A DNA stretch of 64,000 bases, taken from NCBI RefSeq assembly GCF_000374445.1, contig NZ_KB894431.1, forward strand, positions 1-64,000. Reading direction: 5' to 3'. The notes under the pieces are model-generated. The model made no database searches. It saw only the letters and a program-made list of their open reading frames with translations, and had not been told where the DNA came from. The DNA is from Actinokineospora enzanensis DSM 44649 (GTDB taxonomy: Bacteria > Actinomycetota > Actinomycetes > Mycobacteriales > Pseudonocardiaceae). Shown piece after piece: positions 10,153 to 19,173 of this stretch. Made by a program: the position numbers and the translations under genes. Every line of letters begins with the position of its first letter. Position 1 is the stretch's first letter.

Positions 10153-10164
10153 CATGCTAGCATG
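10153..10164. promoter_or_regulatory. Palindromic operator candidate for the RHH-VOC-MFS operon
   Basis: CATGCTAGCATG is a perfect 12-bp palindrome directly upstream of the RHH gene. Ribbon-helix-helix dimers bind short palindromes or inverted repeats, usually over their own promoter, so autoregulation is likely. Its core TGCTAGCA resembles the inverted repeat TGCTAG-G-CTAGCA at 55432-55444. No protein link between the two is shown. Confidence 0.6.
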
Positions 10165-10217
10165 TGAGCACAGCGCCGCCCGGCGAGTGCCGATTCCGAC
10201 CGTTGTGACCTGCGCGT

Positions 10218-11165
10218 TCAGTGATCGCGGCGCAATGAGGCACTGATCGTGTCGCGGAGGGCGTCCGCGAGGTCGCCACCGGTGACGCCGAGCCCGGTGC
10301 GGCATACCGACTCGTCCACGTACAGCTCGGACATCAACAGACCCGGTACCCGGGCAGGCGTCAGGCCGGACTCGCGCCCGGTCAGCCGGTGCCACAGCCC
10401 GACACCGCGTATCCCCGCGTGCACCACCACTCGCGGCAGCCGATACACCCGCACCGGCTCGCGCCTACCCGCCGCGACGGCCAGCCGCGCGACCAGCTCC
10501 CGCCAGGTGAGGTTCGCGTCCGCCACCGGGAAGGCGCCGTCCGCGGCCCGCTCGACCGCGCCTGCCGCGGCCTGCCCGACGGTCACCGCCGACGTCACCG
10601 CCGTACCGCCGGTCAACGACACCAACGGCAGCCGCGACCGCAACCACGGCACCGCGGGCGCCCACAGCGGGCGCCGCCCCTCGGCCGACCCGAACACCAG
10701 CGGTATCTCCAGCACCGCCACGGTCATCCCATCGCCGGAATGCTCCGTCGCCAGCTCGATCTGCCCCAGCCGACTCCGCACGTACGGATGGTGCTCGGCC
10801 AGACCCCAACCCGGATGAGCCCTGTGCAGCGCGGTGAAATACGAGCCGAACACCACCACGCGCCCGCATCGAGCCTCCCGCGCCGCGTCCAGCATCCGGC
10901 GCAACGCCGCCACATTGGCGTCATGGAAGAATCGCTCCGCCGGAGCCCGCGGCACATGCCGGTCGTCGGCCCCCGTGGCCCACACCACCCCGTCGAAACC
11001 GTGCAGCGTCGAGGTCCACTCACTCTCGGAGAGCCGCTGAACGTCCCCCAGAACCGACGCGTCCCCCTGCCGCGCCAACGTGCTGACCTCGTGCCCGCGA
11101 CTCTTCAACTCCGCGGAAGTGTGCTGCCCGAGCAGACCGGTGCCGCCGACAACCAGAACACGCAT
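10218..11165 (-). CDS. NAD(P)-dependent epimerase/dehydratase-like protein (extended SDR)
   Basis: A 315-residue Rossmann-fold protein that begins with the nucleotide motif VLVVGGTGLLGQH. It continues with the pattern of atypical extended SDRs: VVWATGADDRH, then VVVFGSYFTALH, EIPLVFGSAEGRRP and a C-terminal substrate lobe. A canonical YxxxK pair is not clear (HHPYVRSRLGQIE), so catalysis is uncertain. A longer frame starts at 11219. The ATG at 11165 lies directly before the Rossmann motif, so I use it. It is transcribed toward the RHH operon, with 70 bp between, and divergently from the GNAT gene. Substrate unknown. Confidence 0.8.
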   Translation of the reverse strand: MRVLVVGGTGLLGQHTSAELKSRGHEVSTLARQGDASVLGDVQRLSESEWTSTLHGFDGVVWATGADDRHVPRAPAERFFHDANVAALRRMLDAAREARCGRVVVFGSYFTALHRAHPGWGLAEHHPYVRSRLGQIELATEHSGDGMTVAVLEIPLVFGSAEGRRPLWAPAVPWLRSRLPLVSLTGGTAVTSAVTVGQAAAGAVERAADGAFPVADANLTWRELVARLAVAAGRREPVRVYRLPRVVVHAGIRGVGLWHRLTGRESGLTPARVPGLLMSELYVDESVCRTGLGVTGGDLADALRDTISASLRRDH

Positions 11166-11283
11166 CGTCACCCGCCCACCATCACAGAACCCACACCCCA
11201 GGGCAACGGATGTCACCACATCCCGCGCGTGGCCGTGGTAGTGGTGGTGGCACTGGTTCTCGGGGACGGATCAAGGGGGAGAT

Positions 11284-12330
11284 ATGACGCTGGTCGTGTC
11301 GAGATTCGAGCCCGCGGCGGCCGCTGATGCCGTGCTGCGCGGGTATTACGAGGTGATGAGAGCCAGCCAGGCGAGAGACCGCGTGGACGAGCCGCGCCTC
11401 ACCTACGAGAACTGCGTCGGGCGGCTGAGAACCCCGTTCGCGGGGCTCGGACCGGTGGCGCATTGGATCGCGACCGCCGAAGGCGAGATCGTCGGCCTGG
11501 CGACCGTGTATCTCATGGAAGGCCCGCAAAACGGACAGCTCGCCGTCACCGACATCCAAGTGCACCCGCGCCACCGGCGAAAGGGCGTGGGGACGGAGGT
11601 GTTGCGGACTCTTCTGCCCTGGTTACGGGAGAACGGACGCACTGTCGTCGAATACTGGCAGGTCACGAAGAACGGCGACGGCGAACACTGGGCGCGCGGA
11701 CTGGGCATGCGCACCACCTACCACAACCGTTTGCAGGCGCTCTCGCTCGCCGAACACGACCCGAAGCGGTGGCGGCCGGACACCCCTCGTGGATACCGTC
11801 TCGTCCAGTGGGATGACGCCGCGCCGGACGAGTTGCTGGAGTCGTATGTCCGTGTACACCGGGCGATGCGGGACGCGCCCCACGAGGGGATGGCGTACCA
11901 GGCTCCGGAATGGACAGTCGAGGGCATCCGTGCCAGGGAGGCGGAGTTCCGGGAAAGCGGTGTACGACAACGAGTCGTCGTCGCCGTGCACGAGCGGACG
12001 GGCGAGGTCGCCGGGTTCACCGAACTGGAGCAGCACCCGCACCGGCCCCGCTGGGGCTATCAGCGTGACACCGGCGTCCTGTCCGCCCACCGGGGCCACG
12101 GACTGGGATACGTCGTCAAGTCGCGCATGCTCACCTGGCTGCTGGCCGATGTCCCGGACCTGGAACTCGTCTTCACCGGGTCCAACGCGGGCAACACGCA
12201 CATGCTCCGGGTCAACGCCGAACTGGGCTACACGGTCACCCGCGAGATGATCGCGGTCAACCAGGACATCGACGCCTTGGCGGTGGCTCTGGGGCGCACC
12301 GAGAACGACTCGATCGGAAGTCCGTCGTGA
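11284..12330 (+). CDS. Tandem-domain GNAT acetyltransferase
   Basis: A 348-residue protein with two GNAT folds. The first (residues about 5-155) has the acetyl-CoA loop HPRHRRKGVGTEVL. The second (about 165-335) has SAHRGHGLGYVVKSRML followed by TGSNAGNTHMLRVNAELGY, the typical NxxxxxxxxxxGF/Y terminus. Two-domain GNATs include mycothiol synthase and several antibiotic or amine acetyltransferases; the sequence does not show which. GGGGGAGAT precedes the ATG. It ends at a strong hairpin shared with the convergent hydrolase gene. Confidence 0.9.
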   Translation: MTLVVSRFEPAAAADAVLRGYYEVMRASQARDRVDEPRLTYENCVGRLRTPFAGLGPVAHWIATAEGEIVGLATVYLMEGPQNGQLAVTDIQVHPRHRRKGVGTEVLRTLLPWLRENGRTVVEYWQVTKNGDGEHWARGLGMRTTYHNRLQALSLAEHDPKRWRPDTPRGYRLVQWDDAAPDELLESYVRVHRAMRDAPHEGMAYQAPEWTVEGIRAREAEFRESGVRQRVVVAVHERTGEVAGFTELEQHPHRPRWGYQRDTGVLSAHRGHGLGYVVKSRMLTWLLADVPDLELVFTGSNAGNTHMLRVNAELGYTVTREMIAVNQDIDALAVALGRTENDSIGSPS

Positions 12331-12332
12331 AC

Positions 12333-12370
12333 CCGAGTCCGGGCACTCTGGAACGAGTGCCCGGACTCGG
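12333..12370. terminator. Bidirectional hairpin terminator (GNAT / hydrolase)
   Basis: A perfect 16-bp stem (12333-12348 with 12355-12370, CCGAGTCCGGGCACTC) with a 6-nt loop sits in the 52-bp gap between two convergent genes. The position and stem strength fit a shared terminator for both. Confidence 0.85.
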
Positions 12371-12382
12371 TGAGGCCATGGT

Positions 12383-13930
12383 TCAGCGGAATCCCAGGGA
12401 CACGACCGGCGATTGCGCCTGGGGAGCCGGATCCGGTTCACAGGACGTGTCATGGTCCGGGAGTGTTCCCGTGGCCAGGTACAGGTTCACCGCGGTGATC
12501 CCGCACGACGGCGCCGTCGGGTTGTACACCCCGTGGTTGCCCGCGTCGACGGTCACCAACCGGGCGCGGTGGCCGAGGGAGTGGCGCATGTCCAACGCGC
12601 CCTCGTACGGTGTGGCGGGGTCCCGCAGGTTCTGCACCATCAGGATGTTCTCCGGACCGTGGTCATGGATCGATACCGAGCGCTCCCGAGGATCCGGCCA
12701 GAACGCGCACGCCCGGATGTTGGCGCCCATACCGCCCAGGATCGGATAACGGGCGCGATCCTCCCGCGCCGCCCGCCGATACCGGTCCACATCATGCGAG
12801 GACCGAGCGTCGCCACAGGCCACCGCCGTCTGTACGGCGGCCGCGTTGTCCGGGGGAATGCCCGGGATGTCCACCGGGGGGAACACCATCGGTGGCGGAC
12901 CCTCGCCCGCGAGGAAGTGCCAGATCCCCGCGAACGACGGGAAGGCGGCCGTGTAGTACGAGGCCGCGAAGTAGATGGCCCGGAACGTGTTCCCGTCCAC
13001 CAGCGCGAAGTCCGGGATCTCGACCGGTTTCCGGTCCAGCCGCTCAGCCAGCGCGAACATGTTGGCGCGCACCTGTTCCGGCGTCGTACCCAGGCTCGGG
13101 TCGTGCGCGATGGACCACGCGGCGAAGTCGGCGAACCGGACCTCGGTCGCCTTGTCCGCCATCCGCCATTCCCCCTGCCAGACCGAGTGCGGCCCGACAG
13201 CCGAGTCGAGGATGACGCGGTCGGTCCGGTCGGGGAACAACGACGTGTACACCGCGCCGAGATAGCTGCCGTAGGAAGCGCTGTTGTAGGAGATCTTGCG
13301 TTCCCCGAGCGCGGCGCGGACGCGGTCCAGGTCGCGGGCCGTGTTCGCCGTGGTGATGTAGGGGAGTTCGCGGCCGCCGTTGGCGAGGCAGTCCTGGGCG
13401 AGACCGCGGGCGAAGGCGATGTTGTCGTCGATGGAACCATCGGCGGCCGGGAATGGCTGGAGCTTGGCCCGAGGAACCTGCGCGGCGGTACGACCGCACG
13501 TGATCGGTGAACTGTAGGCGACGCCGCGTGGATCGAAGCCGACCAGGTCATAGCGGTCGAGCACGTCGGGCGGATAGATCTGGGCGTAGAAGCTTGGCAG
13601 ATTCAGACCGGCGATACCGGGATCGCCCGCGTTGTGCACCAGGATTCCGCGCCGCAGGTCGGGTTTCGCGGTCGATAGTCGGGATACCGCGATCTGGATG
13701 GTGGGGCCGTGCGGATCGGAGTAATCGAGCGGCACGGTGATCCGAGTGCACCGCAGGCGTGGGTCGATGGGGTTGCCGTAGGGATCGGGTGGACATTCGG
13801 TCCACATCGGCGGTGGGGGGCCGGGAGCGGCCTGTGCGGGGACGGAGGTGACCAGACTCGCCAACACCACCGCGCCGAGCAGGACCGGGAGTGATCGTCG
13901 CACCGTTCGACGGTAGGGCGGCGCGCGCAC
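12383..13930 (-). CDS. Secreted alpha/beta hydrolase, tripeptidyl-aminopeptidase-like
   Basis: An exported serine hydrolase of about 515 residues, resembling SlpD/SlpE-type tripeptidyl aminopeptidases. It has a signal peptide (basic n-region, hydrophobic SLPVLLGAVVLASLVTSV, cleavage after AQA). The mature part carries RGILVHNAGDPG (oxyanion region), the nucleophile elbow SASYGSYLG, and C-terminal Asp and His candidates in LRDPATPYEGA and AGNHGVY. The elbow lacks the usual first Gly. Cys pairs (ECPPDP, RLRCTR, PSCG, SCEPDP) suit an extracytoplasmic protein. Two GTG starts are possible. I choose 13930, which has GGTGGA upstream; 13903 would only shorten the n-region. Confidence 0.88.
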   Translation of the reverse strand: MRAPPYRRTVRRSLPVLLGAVVLASLVTSVPAQAAPGPPPPMWTECPPDPYGNPIDPRLRCTRITVPLDYSDPHGPTIQIAVSRLSTAKPDLRRGILVHNAGDPGIAGLNLPSFYAQIYPPDVLDRYDLVGFDPRGVAYSSPITCGRTAAQVPRAKLQPFPAADGSIDDNIAFARGLAQDCLANGGRELPYITTANTARDLDRVRAALGERKISYNSASYGSYLGAVYTSLFPDRTDRVILDSAVGPHSVWQGEWRMADKATEVRFADFAAWSIAHDPSLGTTPEQVRANMFALAERLDRKPVEIPDFALVDGNTFRAIYFAASYYTAAFPSFAGIWHFLAGEGPPPMVFPPVDIPGIPPDNAAAVQTAVACGDARSSHDVDRYRRAAREDRARYPILGGMGANIRACAFWPDPRERSVSIHDHGPENILMVQNLRDPATPYEGALDMRHSLGHRARLVTVDAGNHGVYNPTAPSCGITAVNLYLATGTLPDHDTSCEPDPAPQAQSPVVSLGFR

Positions 13931-14307
13931 CCCGTCATCCACCCGGGAGCGGCATACCCATACCCCGCACGTCCACGTACGGACGGTGTGGACCGTCCCG
14001 GGGTACTGCCGTTCAGCCGTTCGAACGGTCCGCGGCACCCGACAGCGCGACCGGGTCGCGAGGTTTCTCCTCCATGGTCGTTTGGTGAGGTTTTCGGCCG
14101 ACCCGACCCGAGAAGTAGCGAGCACACGGTCCGAACGGGCAATGCCGGGGGAGCGAAAGGGGCATGGTCACTCGAACCATTTCTTGGACAGTGCCATGCT
14201 ACCCCCGTTCGCGCCTTTCGCGACCGAAACCTTGCCTGAAACGAAGGCGGAATCGAATTCTGTTGGCGACGAGCGAAATCATTGCAGTCGAATGGGGAGG
14301 TTCGCGT
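13931..14307. other. Divergent promoter region, hydrolase / PIG-L 1
   Basis: About 375 bp between two divergently transcribed genes for secreted proteins. An open frame from 14164 runs in phase into the PIG-L gene, but the real start at 14308 has its own ribosome site. The sequence around 14190-14290 is less GC-rich than the genes and is the likely promoter area. No repeat is evident. Confidence 0.45.
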
Positions 14308-16377
14308 ATGAGAAGCAGGTTTATCTGTTCCCTCGCGGTGGCGGGGGTGACGTTGTCGGCCGTGCCCGAGGTCGGCGTGCCCGCGCTCGCCGCCGGGCAG
14401 GACCCGGTCACCGTCCAGGTCGTCGCGCACCAGGATGACGACATCCTGTTCATGAACCCCGATCTGCAGAACTCGATCCGCCTGGGCAGGCCGGTGAAGA
14501 CCATCTTCGTCACCGCGGGCGAGAACACCCACGCCCCCGGCGACGAGGGCCCGCTGCCGAGCCGCGACACCTGCAAGACCGGCGCCGACCTGGTCCGGGA
14601 GGAGTACGCCTACTGCAGGCAGCGGGGCGCCATGGCCGGGTACGCGCTGATGGCCGGTCTACCCGACGACTGGGACCACGACGCGCTGTCGGTCGACACC
14701 GGCGAGGGCGCGGTCGTCGTCGACGAGTACACCCTGCGCGGCCGGTCCGACCTGGCGCTGGTGTTCCTCGACCTGCCGGAGAACGCCGACGCGAACCCGG
14801 ACGTCGCTCCGCAGGGCCGGGGGAGCCTGGTCCACCTGTGGGCGCGCACCGGCACCGCGAACACCGTGCTGACCTGGGGCACCCTGGCGGGCCGCTACAC
14901 CTACGACCACGACCGGCTCGTGGACGTGCTGCGCGGCCTGTTCGACCACTACCGTCCGACCGTCATCCGGGCGCAGGACCCGGAGCCCGACCCCAGGTAC
15001 TCCGGCGACCACGACGACCACGTCCACGCCGCCCGGTTCGCCGCCGAGGCTGCCGGGGCGTACACCGACGGCACCGGCCAGGCCGTCGACCTGGTCGACT
15101 ACCGCGACTACAACCTCTCCGACGCGCAGCAGAACGTGACCGGTCTGCCCGACCTGCACGACGGCGGCCGCGACCAGAAGGCGGCCACCTACCTCGCCTA
15201 TGACGGCTGGGACACCCACACCTCCGCCGACAGTCCGACCTACCTGGGCTGGACCAGGCGCATGTACCACCGGTACCCGACGGGCACCACCTGGGTCGGG
15301 GCGAACGCCGACGGCAGGTTGGCGGCGTTCGCGGTGCTCAGCGGCCACCTGGTCGCCTGGCGGCAGGGAACGGACGGCGAGTTCGGCCGGGGCGAGGTGC
15401 TGACCACCCCGTGGCGGCTGCTGCCCGGCCTGACCGTCGGCCGCAACGCCGACCACCGGCTCCAGGTGCTCGCCCGCCGCGCCGACACCCACGAGATCGT
15501 GACCACCTGGCAGGTCGAGGTGAACGGCGGCTTCTCCGGCGAGTGGGCGTCGCTGGGCAATCCGAACGCCGGGACCGGCAACGAGGCCCAGGTCGGCGCC
15601 CCGGTCGCGGTGCTCGGCCCCGACGGGTTGCAGCGCGTCGCGGTGAAGAACGGCGACGGCGGGATCAGTGTCCTGACCCAGCAGGAGGCCGATGGCGCGT
15701 GGGGCACCGACTGGACCGACATCGGCGCAGGCACGGGCGTGCAGGACCCGGTGGCGCTCGCGGTCGACCGGACCGACGGCGTCAACGTGTTCGCCTACTC
15801 CATCGACGACGGCGTCGGCTCCATCCGGCACTGGCGCGCCGCGCCGGGGGAGGGCTACACCGCGCAGCCGCAGCTGGCCGGGTACGAACCGGCGGGACCG
15901 CCCGCCGTGGCGCACAGCAAGGACGGCAGGCTCGACGTGTTCTACCGGCTGGCCACCAACTCCACCAACGACTTCGCGGGCCTCGTCGGCCACACCTGGC
16001 AGCGCTCGGACGGGTCGTTCAGTCCGACCGGCGAGCAGGTCGGCGGCCACGGCGGCGTCGGCGCGGTCGCGGTGGGCGACGCACCCGGGCCGTGGTCGGG
16101 TTCCACCCCGGTCGCGGACGCGCGCATCCTGGTATTCGCCGGGAACGCGGGCACCGGCCAGAGCACGACCCGGCAGACCGGCCCCGACGCGGGCTACTCG
16201 ACCTTGTGGACCGACGTCGGCGCGGTGCACGTCGACCAGCCCGCGGCCGCCGTCGACCGCGACGGCTGCGTGTTCTCCTTCGCGCTCACCGATTCCGGCT
16301 CCCTGGTCGTACGCAACCAGACCCGGTGCAGCGGCGGCGCGGCGTTGGACCGTACCCGCGAGATCGACGGCCCCTGA
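14308..16377 (+). CDS. Secreted PIG-L family deacetylase with propeller-like C-terminus (copy 1)
   Basis: A 689-residue exported protein. A signal peptide (MRSRFICSLAVAGVTLSAV, cleavage near ALA) is followed by a PIG-L/LmbE zinc N-acetylglucosaminyl deacetylase domain. The metal and catalytic motif AHQDDDILFMNPD (family consensus AHPDDE) is near residue 38 and HDDHVHAARFA supplies the later His ligand. After about residue 300 comes a region of repeating segments (WVGANADGRLAAFAVLSG, VGRNADHRLQVLARR, GLQRVAVKNGDGG, SKDGRLDVFYRL), like the blades of a beta-propeller lectin or sialidase-like fold. The role is probably removal of acetyl from extracellular amino sugars; substrate unproven. GGGGAGG precedes the ATG at 14308. 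A near-identical gene follows after 87 bp. Confidence 0.9.
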   Translation: MRSRFICSLAVAGVTLSAVPEVGVPALAAGQDPVTVQVVAHQDDDILFMNPDLQNSIRLGRPVKTIFVTAGENTHAPGDEGPLPSRDTCKTGADLVREEYAYCRQRGAMAGYALMAGLPDDWDHDALSVDTGEGAVVVDEYTLRGRSDLALVFLDLPENADANPDVAPQGRGSLVHLWARTGTANTVLTWGTLAGRYTYDHDRLVDVLRGLFDHYRPTVIRAQDPEPDPRYSGDHDDHVHAARFAAEAAGAYTDGTGQAVDLVDYRDYNLSDAQQNVTGLPDLHDGGRDQKAATYLAYDGWDTHTSADSPTYLGWTRRMYHRYPTGTTWVGANADGRLAAFAVLSGHLVAWRQGTDGEFGRGEVLTTPWRLLPGLTVGRNADHRLQVLARRADTHEIVTTWQVEVNGGFSGEWASLGNPNAGTGNEAQVGAPVAVLGPDGLQRVAVKNGDGGISVLTQQEADGAWGTDWTDIGAGTGVQDPVALAVDRTDGVNVFAYSIDDGVGSIRHWRAAPGEGYTAQPQLAGYEPAGPPAVAHSKDGRLDVFYRLATNSTNDFAGLVGHTWQRSDGSFSPTGEQVGGHGGVGAVAVGDAPGPWSGSTPVADARILVFAGNAGTGQSTTRQTGPDAGYSTLWTDVGAVHVDQPAAAVDRDGCVFSFALTDSGSLVVRNQTRCSGGAALDRTREIDGP

Positions 16378-16464
16378 CCGGCTTGGGAAAACCTGGGGAT
16401 GCGTGGTCCCCGGACGAAACGCGGTGACGCGTGCTCACTGTCAGTCCGATGTGGAGGTTTGTTC

Positions 16465-18531
16465 ATGCGAAGTAGGCTCATCTGCGCGCTCGCGGCGGTG
16501 GGGGTGACGTTGTCGGCCGCGCTCGTGGTGGGGGGACCCGCCCCCGCGCTGGCGGCCGGGCAGGCCCCGGTGATCGTCCACGTCGTCGCGCACCAGGACG
16601 ACGACATCCTGTTCATGAACCCCGATCTGCAGAACTCGATCCGGACGGGGCGACCGGTCAAGACCATCTTCGTCACCGCCGGGGAGAACGACAACAACCC
16701 CGATGCCTGGGGGCCGCAGCCCCAACGCGCCGAGTGCAAGGGCACACGGCAGGCCCGGGAGCGGTACGCCTACTGCAGGCAGCGGGGCGCCATGGCCGCG
16801 TACGCGCTGATGGCGGGTCGGGCCGACCAGTGGGACCACGGCAGCCTGTCCATCCCCACCGGCGCGGGTCCGGTCGTCGTCGACCAGTACACGTTGCGCG
16901 GGAAGTCGGACATGACGTTGGTGTTCCTGAACCTGCCGGAGGAGGCCGACGCGCACTCCGACGTCGCTCCGAACGGCGGTGGCAGCCTGGAGCGGCTGTG
17001 GGCGCGCACCGGCACCGCGAACACCCTGCTGACCTGGGGTACCGTCGCGGGTCGCTACACCTACGACCACGACCGGCTCGTCGACGTGCTGCGCGGACTG
17101 TTCGACTACTTCCGGCCGACCGTCATCCGCACCCAGGACCCGGAGCCCTTCCGGGGCGCGGACCACCCCGATCACGTCCGGACCGCCCGCTTCGCCGCGG
17201 TGGCGGCCAGGGCGCACACCGACGCCACCGGACGCCGGGCGGTCAACCTGGTCGCCTACCACGACTACAACATCGAGACCAGGGCGGAGAACCTGACCGG
17301 CCTCCCCGACCGGCTCGACGGCGGCCGCGACCAGAAGGCCGCCACCTACCTCGCCTACGACGCCTGGGACGACCGCACCTCGGCGACCGACGGGCGTTAC
17401 CTGGGGTGGACCAGGCGCATGTACAACCGGTACCCGACCGGCACCACCTGGGTCGGGGCCAACAACGACGGCAGGCTGGAGGCGTTCGCCGTCCTCAGCG
17501 GTCGCCTGGTGACCTGGTACCAGCGGTCCGACGGCGAGTTCGGCCGCGGCGAGGTGCTGAGCACGCCCTGGCCGTTGCTGCCCGGTGTGAGCGTCGGCCG
17601 CAACGCCGACCGCAGGCTCCAGGTGTTCGCCCGCCGCGCCGACACGTTCGAGATCGTGACCACCTGGCAGGTCGCGGTGGACGGTGTGTTCTCCACCCAG
17701 TGGGCGTCCCTGGGCAACCCGAACGCCGGGATGGACAGCGAGGCCCAGGTCGGCATCCCGGTCACCGTGCTCGGCCCGGACGGCCTGCAACGCGTCGCGG
17801 TGCGCAACGGCGGCGGCGGTGTCAGCCTGATCTCCCAGCAGGTGCCCAACGGCGGATGGAACACCGGCTGGGCCGACCTCGGCGGCGCGGGCGTGCAGGA
17901 CCCGGTGGCGCTCGCGGTCGACCGGGACAACGGTATCAACCTGTTCGCCTACTCCATCGACAGCAGCCGCGGCGTGAACCTGCGCTGGCGCGCCGCGCCG
18001 GGGCAGGGCTTTGCCGCGCAGCCGAACCTGGCCGGGGACGAACCCGGCGGTCCGCCCACCGTGGCGCACAACGAGGACGGCAGGCTCGACGTGTTCTACC
18101 GGCTGGCCACCAACTCCGGCGCGGACTACGCGGGCCTGGTCGGCCACACCTGGCAGTGGCCGGACGGCTCGTTCAGCTCGACCGGCGAGCGCATCGGCGG
18201 CCACGCGGGCGTCGGCGCGGTCGCCGCGAGCGACGCGCCCGGCCCGTGGTCGGGTTCCGCCCCGATCGCGGACGCGCGCATCCTGTTGTTCGCGCAGAAC
18301 GCGGGCACCGGGCAGAGCACGACCCGACAGAACAACCCGAACATGGGCTACCTCAACTCCTGGACCGACGTCGGTTCCGTGCACGTCGACAACCCCGCCG
18401 CGGCCGTCGACCGGGACGGCTGCGTGTTCTCGTTCGAGCTGACCGACTCGGGTTCGCTGGTCGTCCGCAACCAGACGCAGTGCGACGGCGGTGCGCCGTT
18501 GGGGCGCTACCGCGACATCGAGGGTCCCTGA
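16465..18531 (+). CDS. Secreted PIG-L family deacetylase with propeller-like C-terminus (copy 2)
   Basis: A 688-residue paralogue of the preceding gene with the same architecture: signal peptide (RLICALAAVGVTLSAALVV), PIG-L domain with AHQDDDILFMNPD and HPDHVRTARFA, then propeller-like repeats. Long stretches are identical to copy 1, and both end with CVFSF-LTDSGSLVVRNQT-C. The pair is a clear tandem duplication, probably co-transcribed. The ATG at 16465 has GTGGAGG upstream; a longer frame from 16399 adds residues without signal-peptide character. Differences concentrate in the loop after the metal motif (residues about 75-110), which could change substrate preference. Confidence 0.9.
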   Translation: MRSRLICALAAVGVTLSAALVVGGPAPALAAGQAPVIVHVVAHQDDDILFMNPDLQNSIRTGRPVKTIFVTAGENDNNPDAWGPQPQRAECKGTRQARERYAYCRQRGAMAAYALMAGRADQWDHGSLSIPTGAGPVVVDQYTLRGKSDMTLVFLNLPEEADAHSDVAPNGGGSLERLWARTGTANTLLTWGTVAGRYTYDHDRLVDVLRGLFDYFRPTVIRTQDPEPFRGADHPDHVRTARFAAVAARAHTDATGRRAVNLVAYHDYNIETRAENLTGLPDRLDGGRDQKAATYLAYDAWDDRTSATDGRYLGWTRRMYNRYPTGTTWVGANNDGRLEAFAVLSGRLVTWYQRSDGEFGRGEVLSTPWPLLPGVSVGRNADRRLQVFARRADTFEIVTTWQVAVDGVFSTQWASLGNPNAGMDSEAQVGIPVTVLGPDGLQRVAVRNGGGGVSLISQQVPNGGWNTGWADLGGAGVQDPVALAVDRDNGINLFAYSIDSSRGVNLRWRAAPGQGFAAQPNLAGDEPGGPPTVAHNEDGRLDVFYRLATNSGADYAGLVGHTWQWPDGSFSSTGERIGGHAGVGAVAASDAPGPWSGSAPIADARILLFAQNAGTGQSTTRQNNPNMGYLNSWTDVGSVHVDNPAAAVDRDGCVFSFELTDSGSLVVRNQTQCDGGAPLGRYRDIEGP

Positions 18532-18538
18532 CCGGTTC

Positions 18539-18584
18539 CGCACCCCCGCGCCCCACGCCCGCGGGCGTGGGGCGCGGGGGTGCG
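18539..18584. terminator. 46-bp perfect palindrome, bidirectional terminator
   Basis: Positions 18539-18561 are exactly complementary to 18562-18584 with no loop, giving a 23-bp GC-only arm apart from one A-T pair in each third of the stem. It sits between the PIG-L operon end and the convergent membrane-protein gene and ends both transcripts most plausibly. Confidence 0.9.
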
Positions 18585-18590
18585 ACCGCG

Positions 18591-19112
18591 TCAGTGCAGG
18601 AGAGTCTTGAGCAGGATCACGATGCCGCCGAGCGCGGCACTGCCCGCGGCCCAGGCGACGGCGACCGCCCGTGTCGCCCCGGCCTGCCGCGCTGCGGTGT
18701 GGCCGAGGGCGCTGAGCATGAGGGTCGACATACCCAGCGCGACGACCATGCCCGCCCGGAGCTCGCCGGTGAGGAGCGTGACCGCGACGAGCACGACGGG
18801 GGCCGTGCAGGCGGCCTCGATCGTCGGCAGCCCCTGGCGCAGTGCGCGGGCGACCCGGGCCCGCCGGTGGGGTCCGCGCACGGCCGCCGCCAGCGCGTCG
18901 GCGTAGCGTTCGGCCATCCAGTAGACGGCGACGGTGACCGACACCGTGGCGACGGTCCGGCCCAACGTGCTGTGCGCGCCCGCGGTCGCCATCGCCGCCG
19001 TGCTGACGACCGTCCCGTAGATCGCGTGGGCGAGATCCCGTTCCCCGGTCCACCGCAGGTGGTGCGGTCGCAGGAACCTTGGCCTGTCCCGAGCCTCCGT
19101 CACACCGGCCAC
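18591..19112 (-). CDS. Integral membrane protein, four to five helices, unknown function
   Basis: A 173-residue protein with a polar N-terminus (about 30 residues) and hydrophobic segments at about 31-50, 52-70, 98-115, 120-140 and 150-172. The first part (RDLAHAIYGTVVSTAAMATA) resembles actinobacterial membrane proteins distantly like the VIT/CCC1 group, but no metal-binding motif is certain. The start is GTG at 19112; a second GTG four codons in is possible. It shares a palindromic terminator with the PIG-L pair. Function not assigned. Confidence 0.75.
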   Translation of the reverse strand: MAGVTEARDRPRFLRPHHLRWTGERDLAHAIYGTVVSTAAMATAGAHSTLGRTVATVSVTVAVYWMAERYADALAAAVRGPHRRARVARALRQGLPTIEAACTAPVVLVAVTLLTGELRAGMVVALGMSTLMLSALGHTAARQAGATRAVAVAWAAGSAALGGIVILLKTLLH

Positions 19113-19173
19113 CGTGACACGCGTCCTGACCGCACCCCCTCACCCGGCCTGGGCGGTTCGGCGTGCGGCGTCC

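Noticed and set aside
16441-19143. Minus-strand open frame of 900 codons
   Set aside because: Antisense to the second PIG-L gene. No domain character and no start signal; explained by third-position GC bias.
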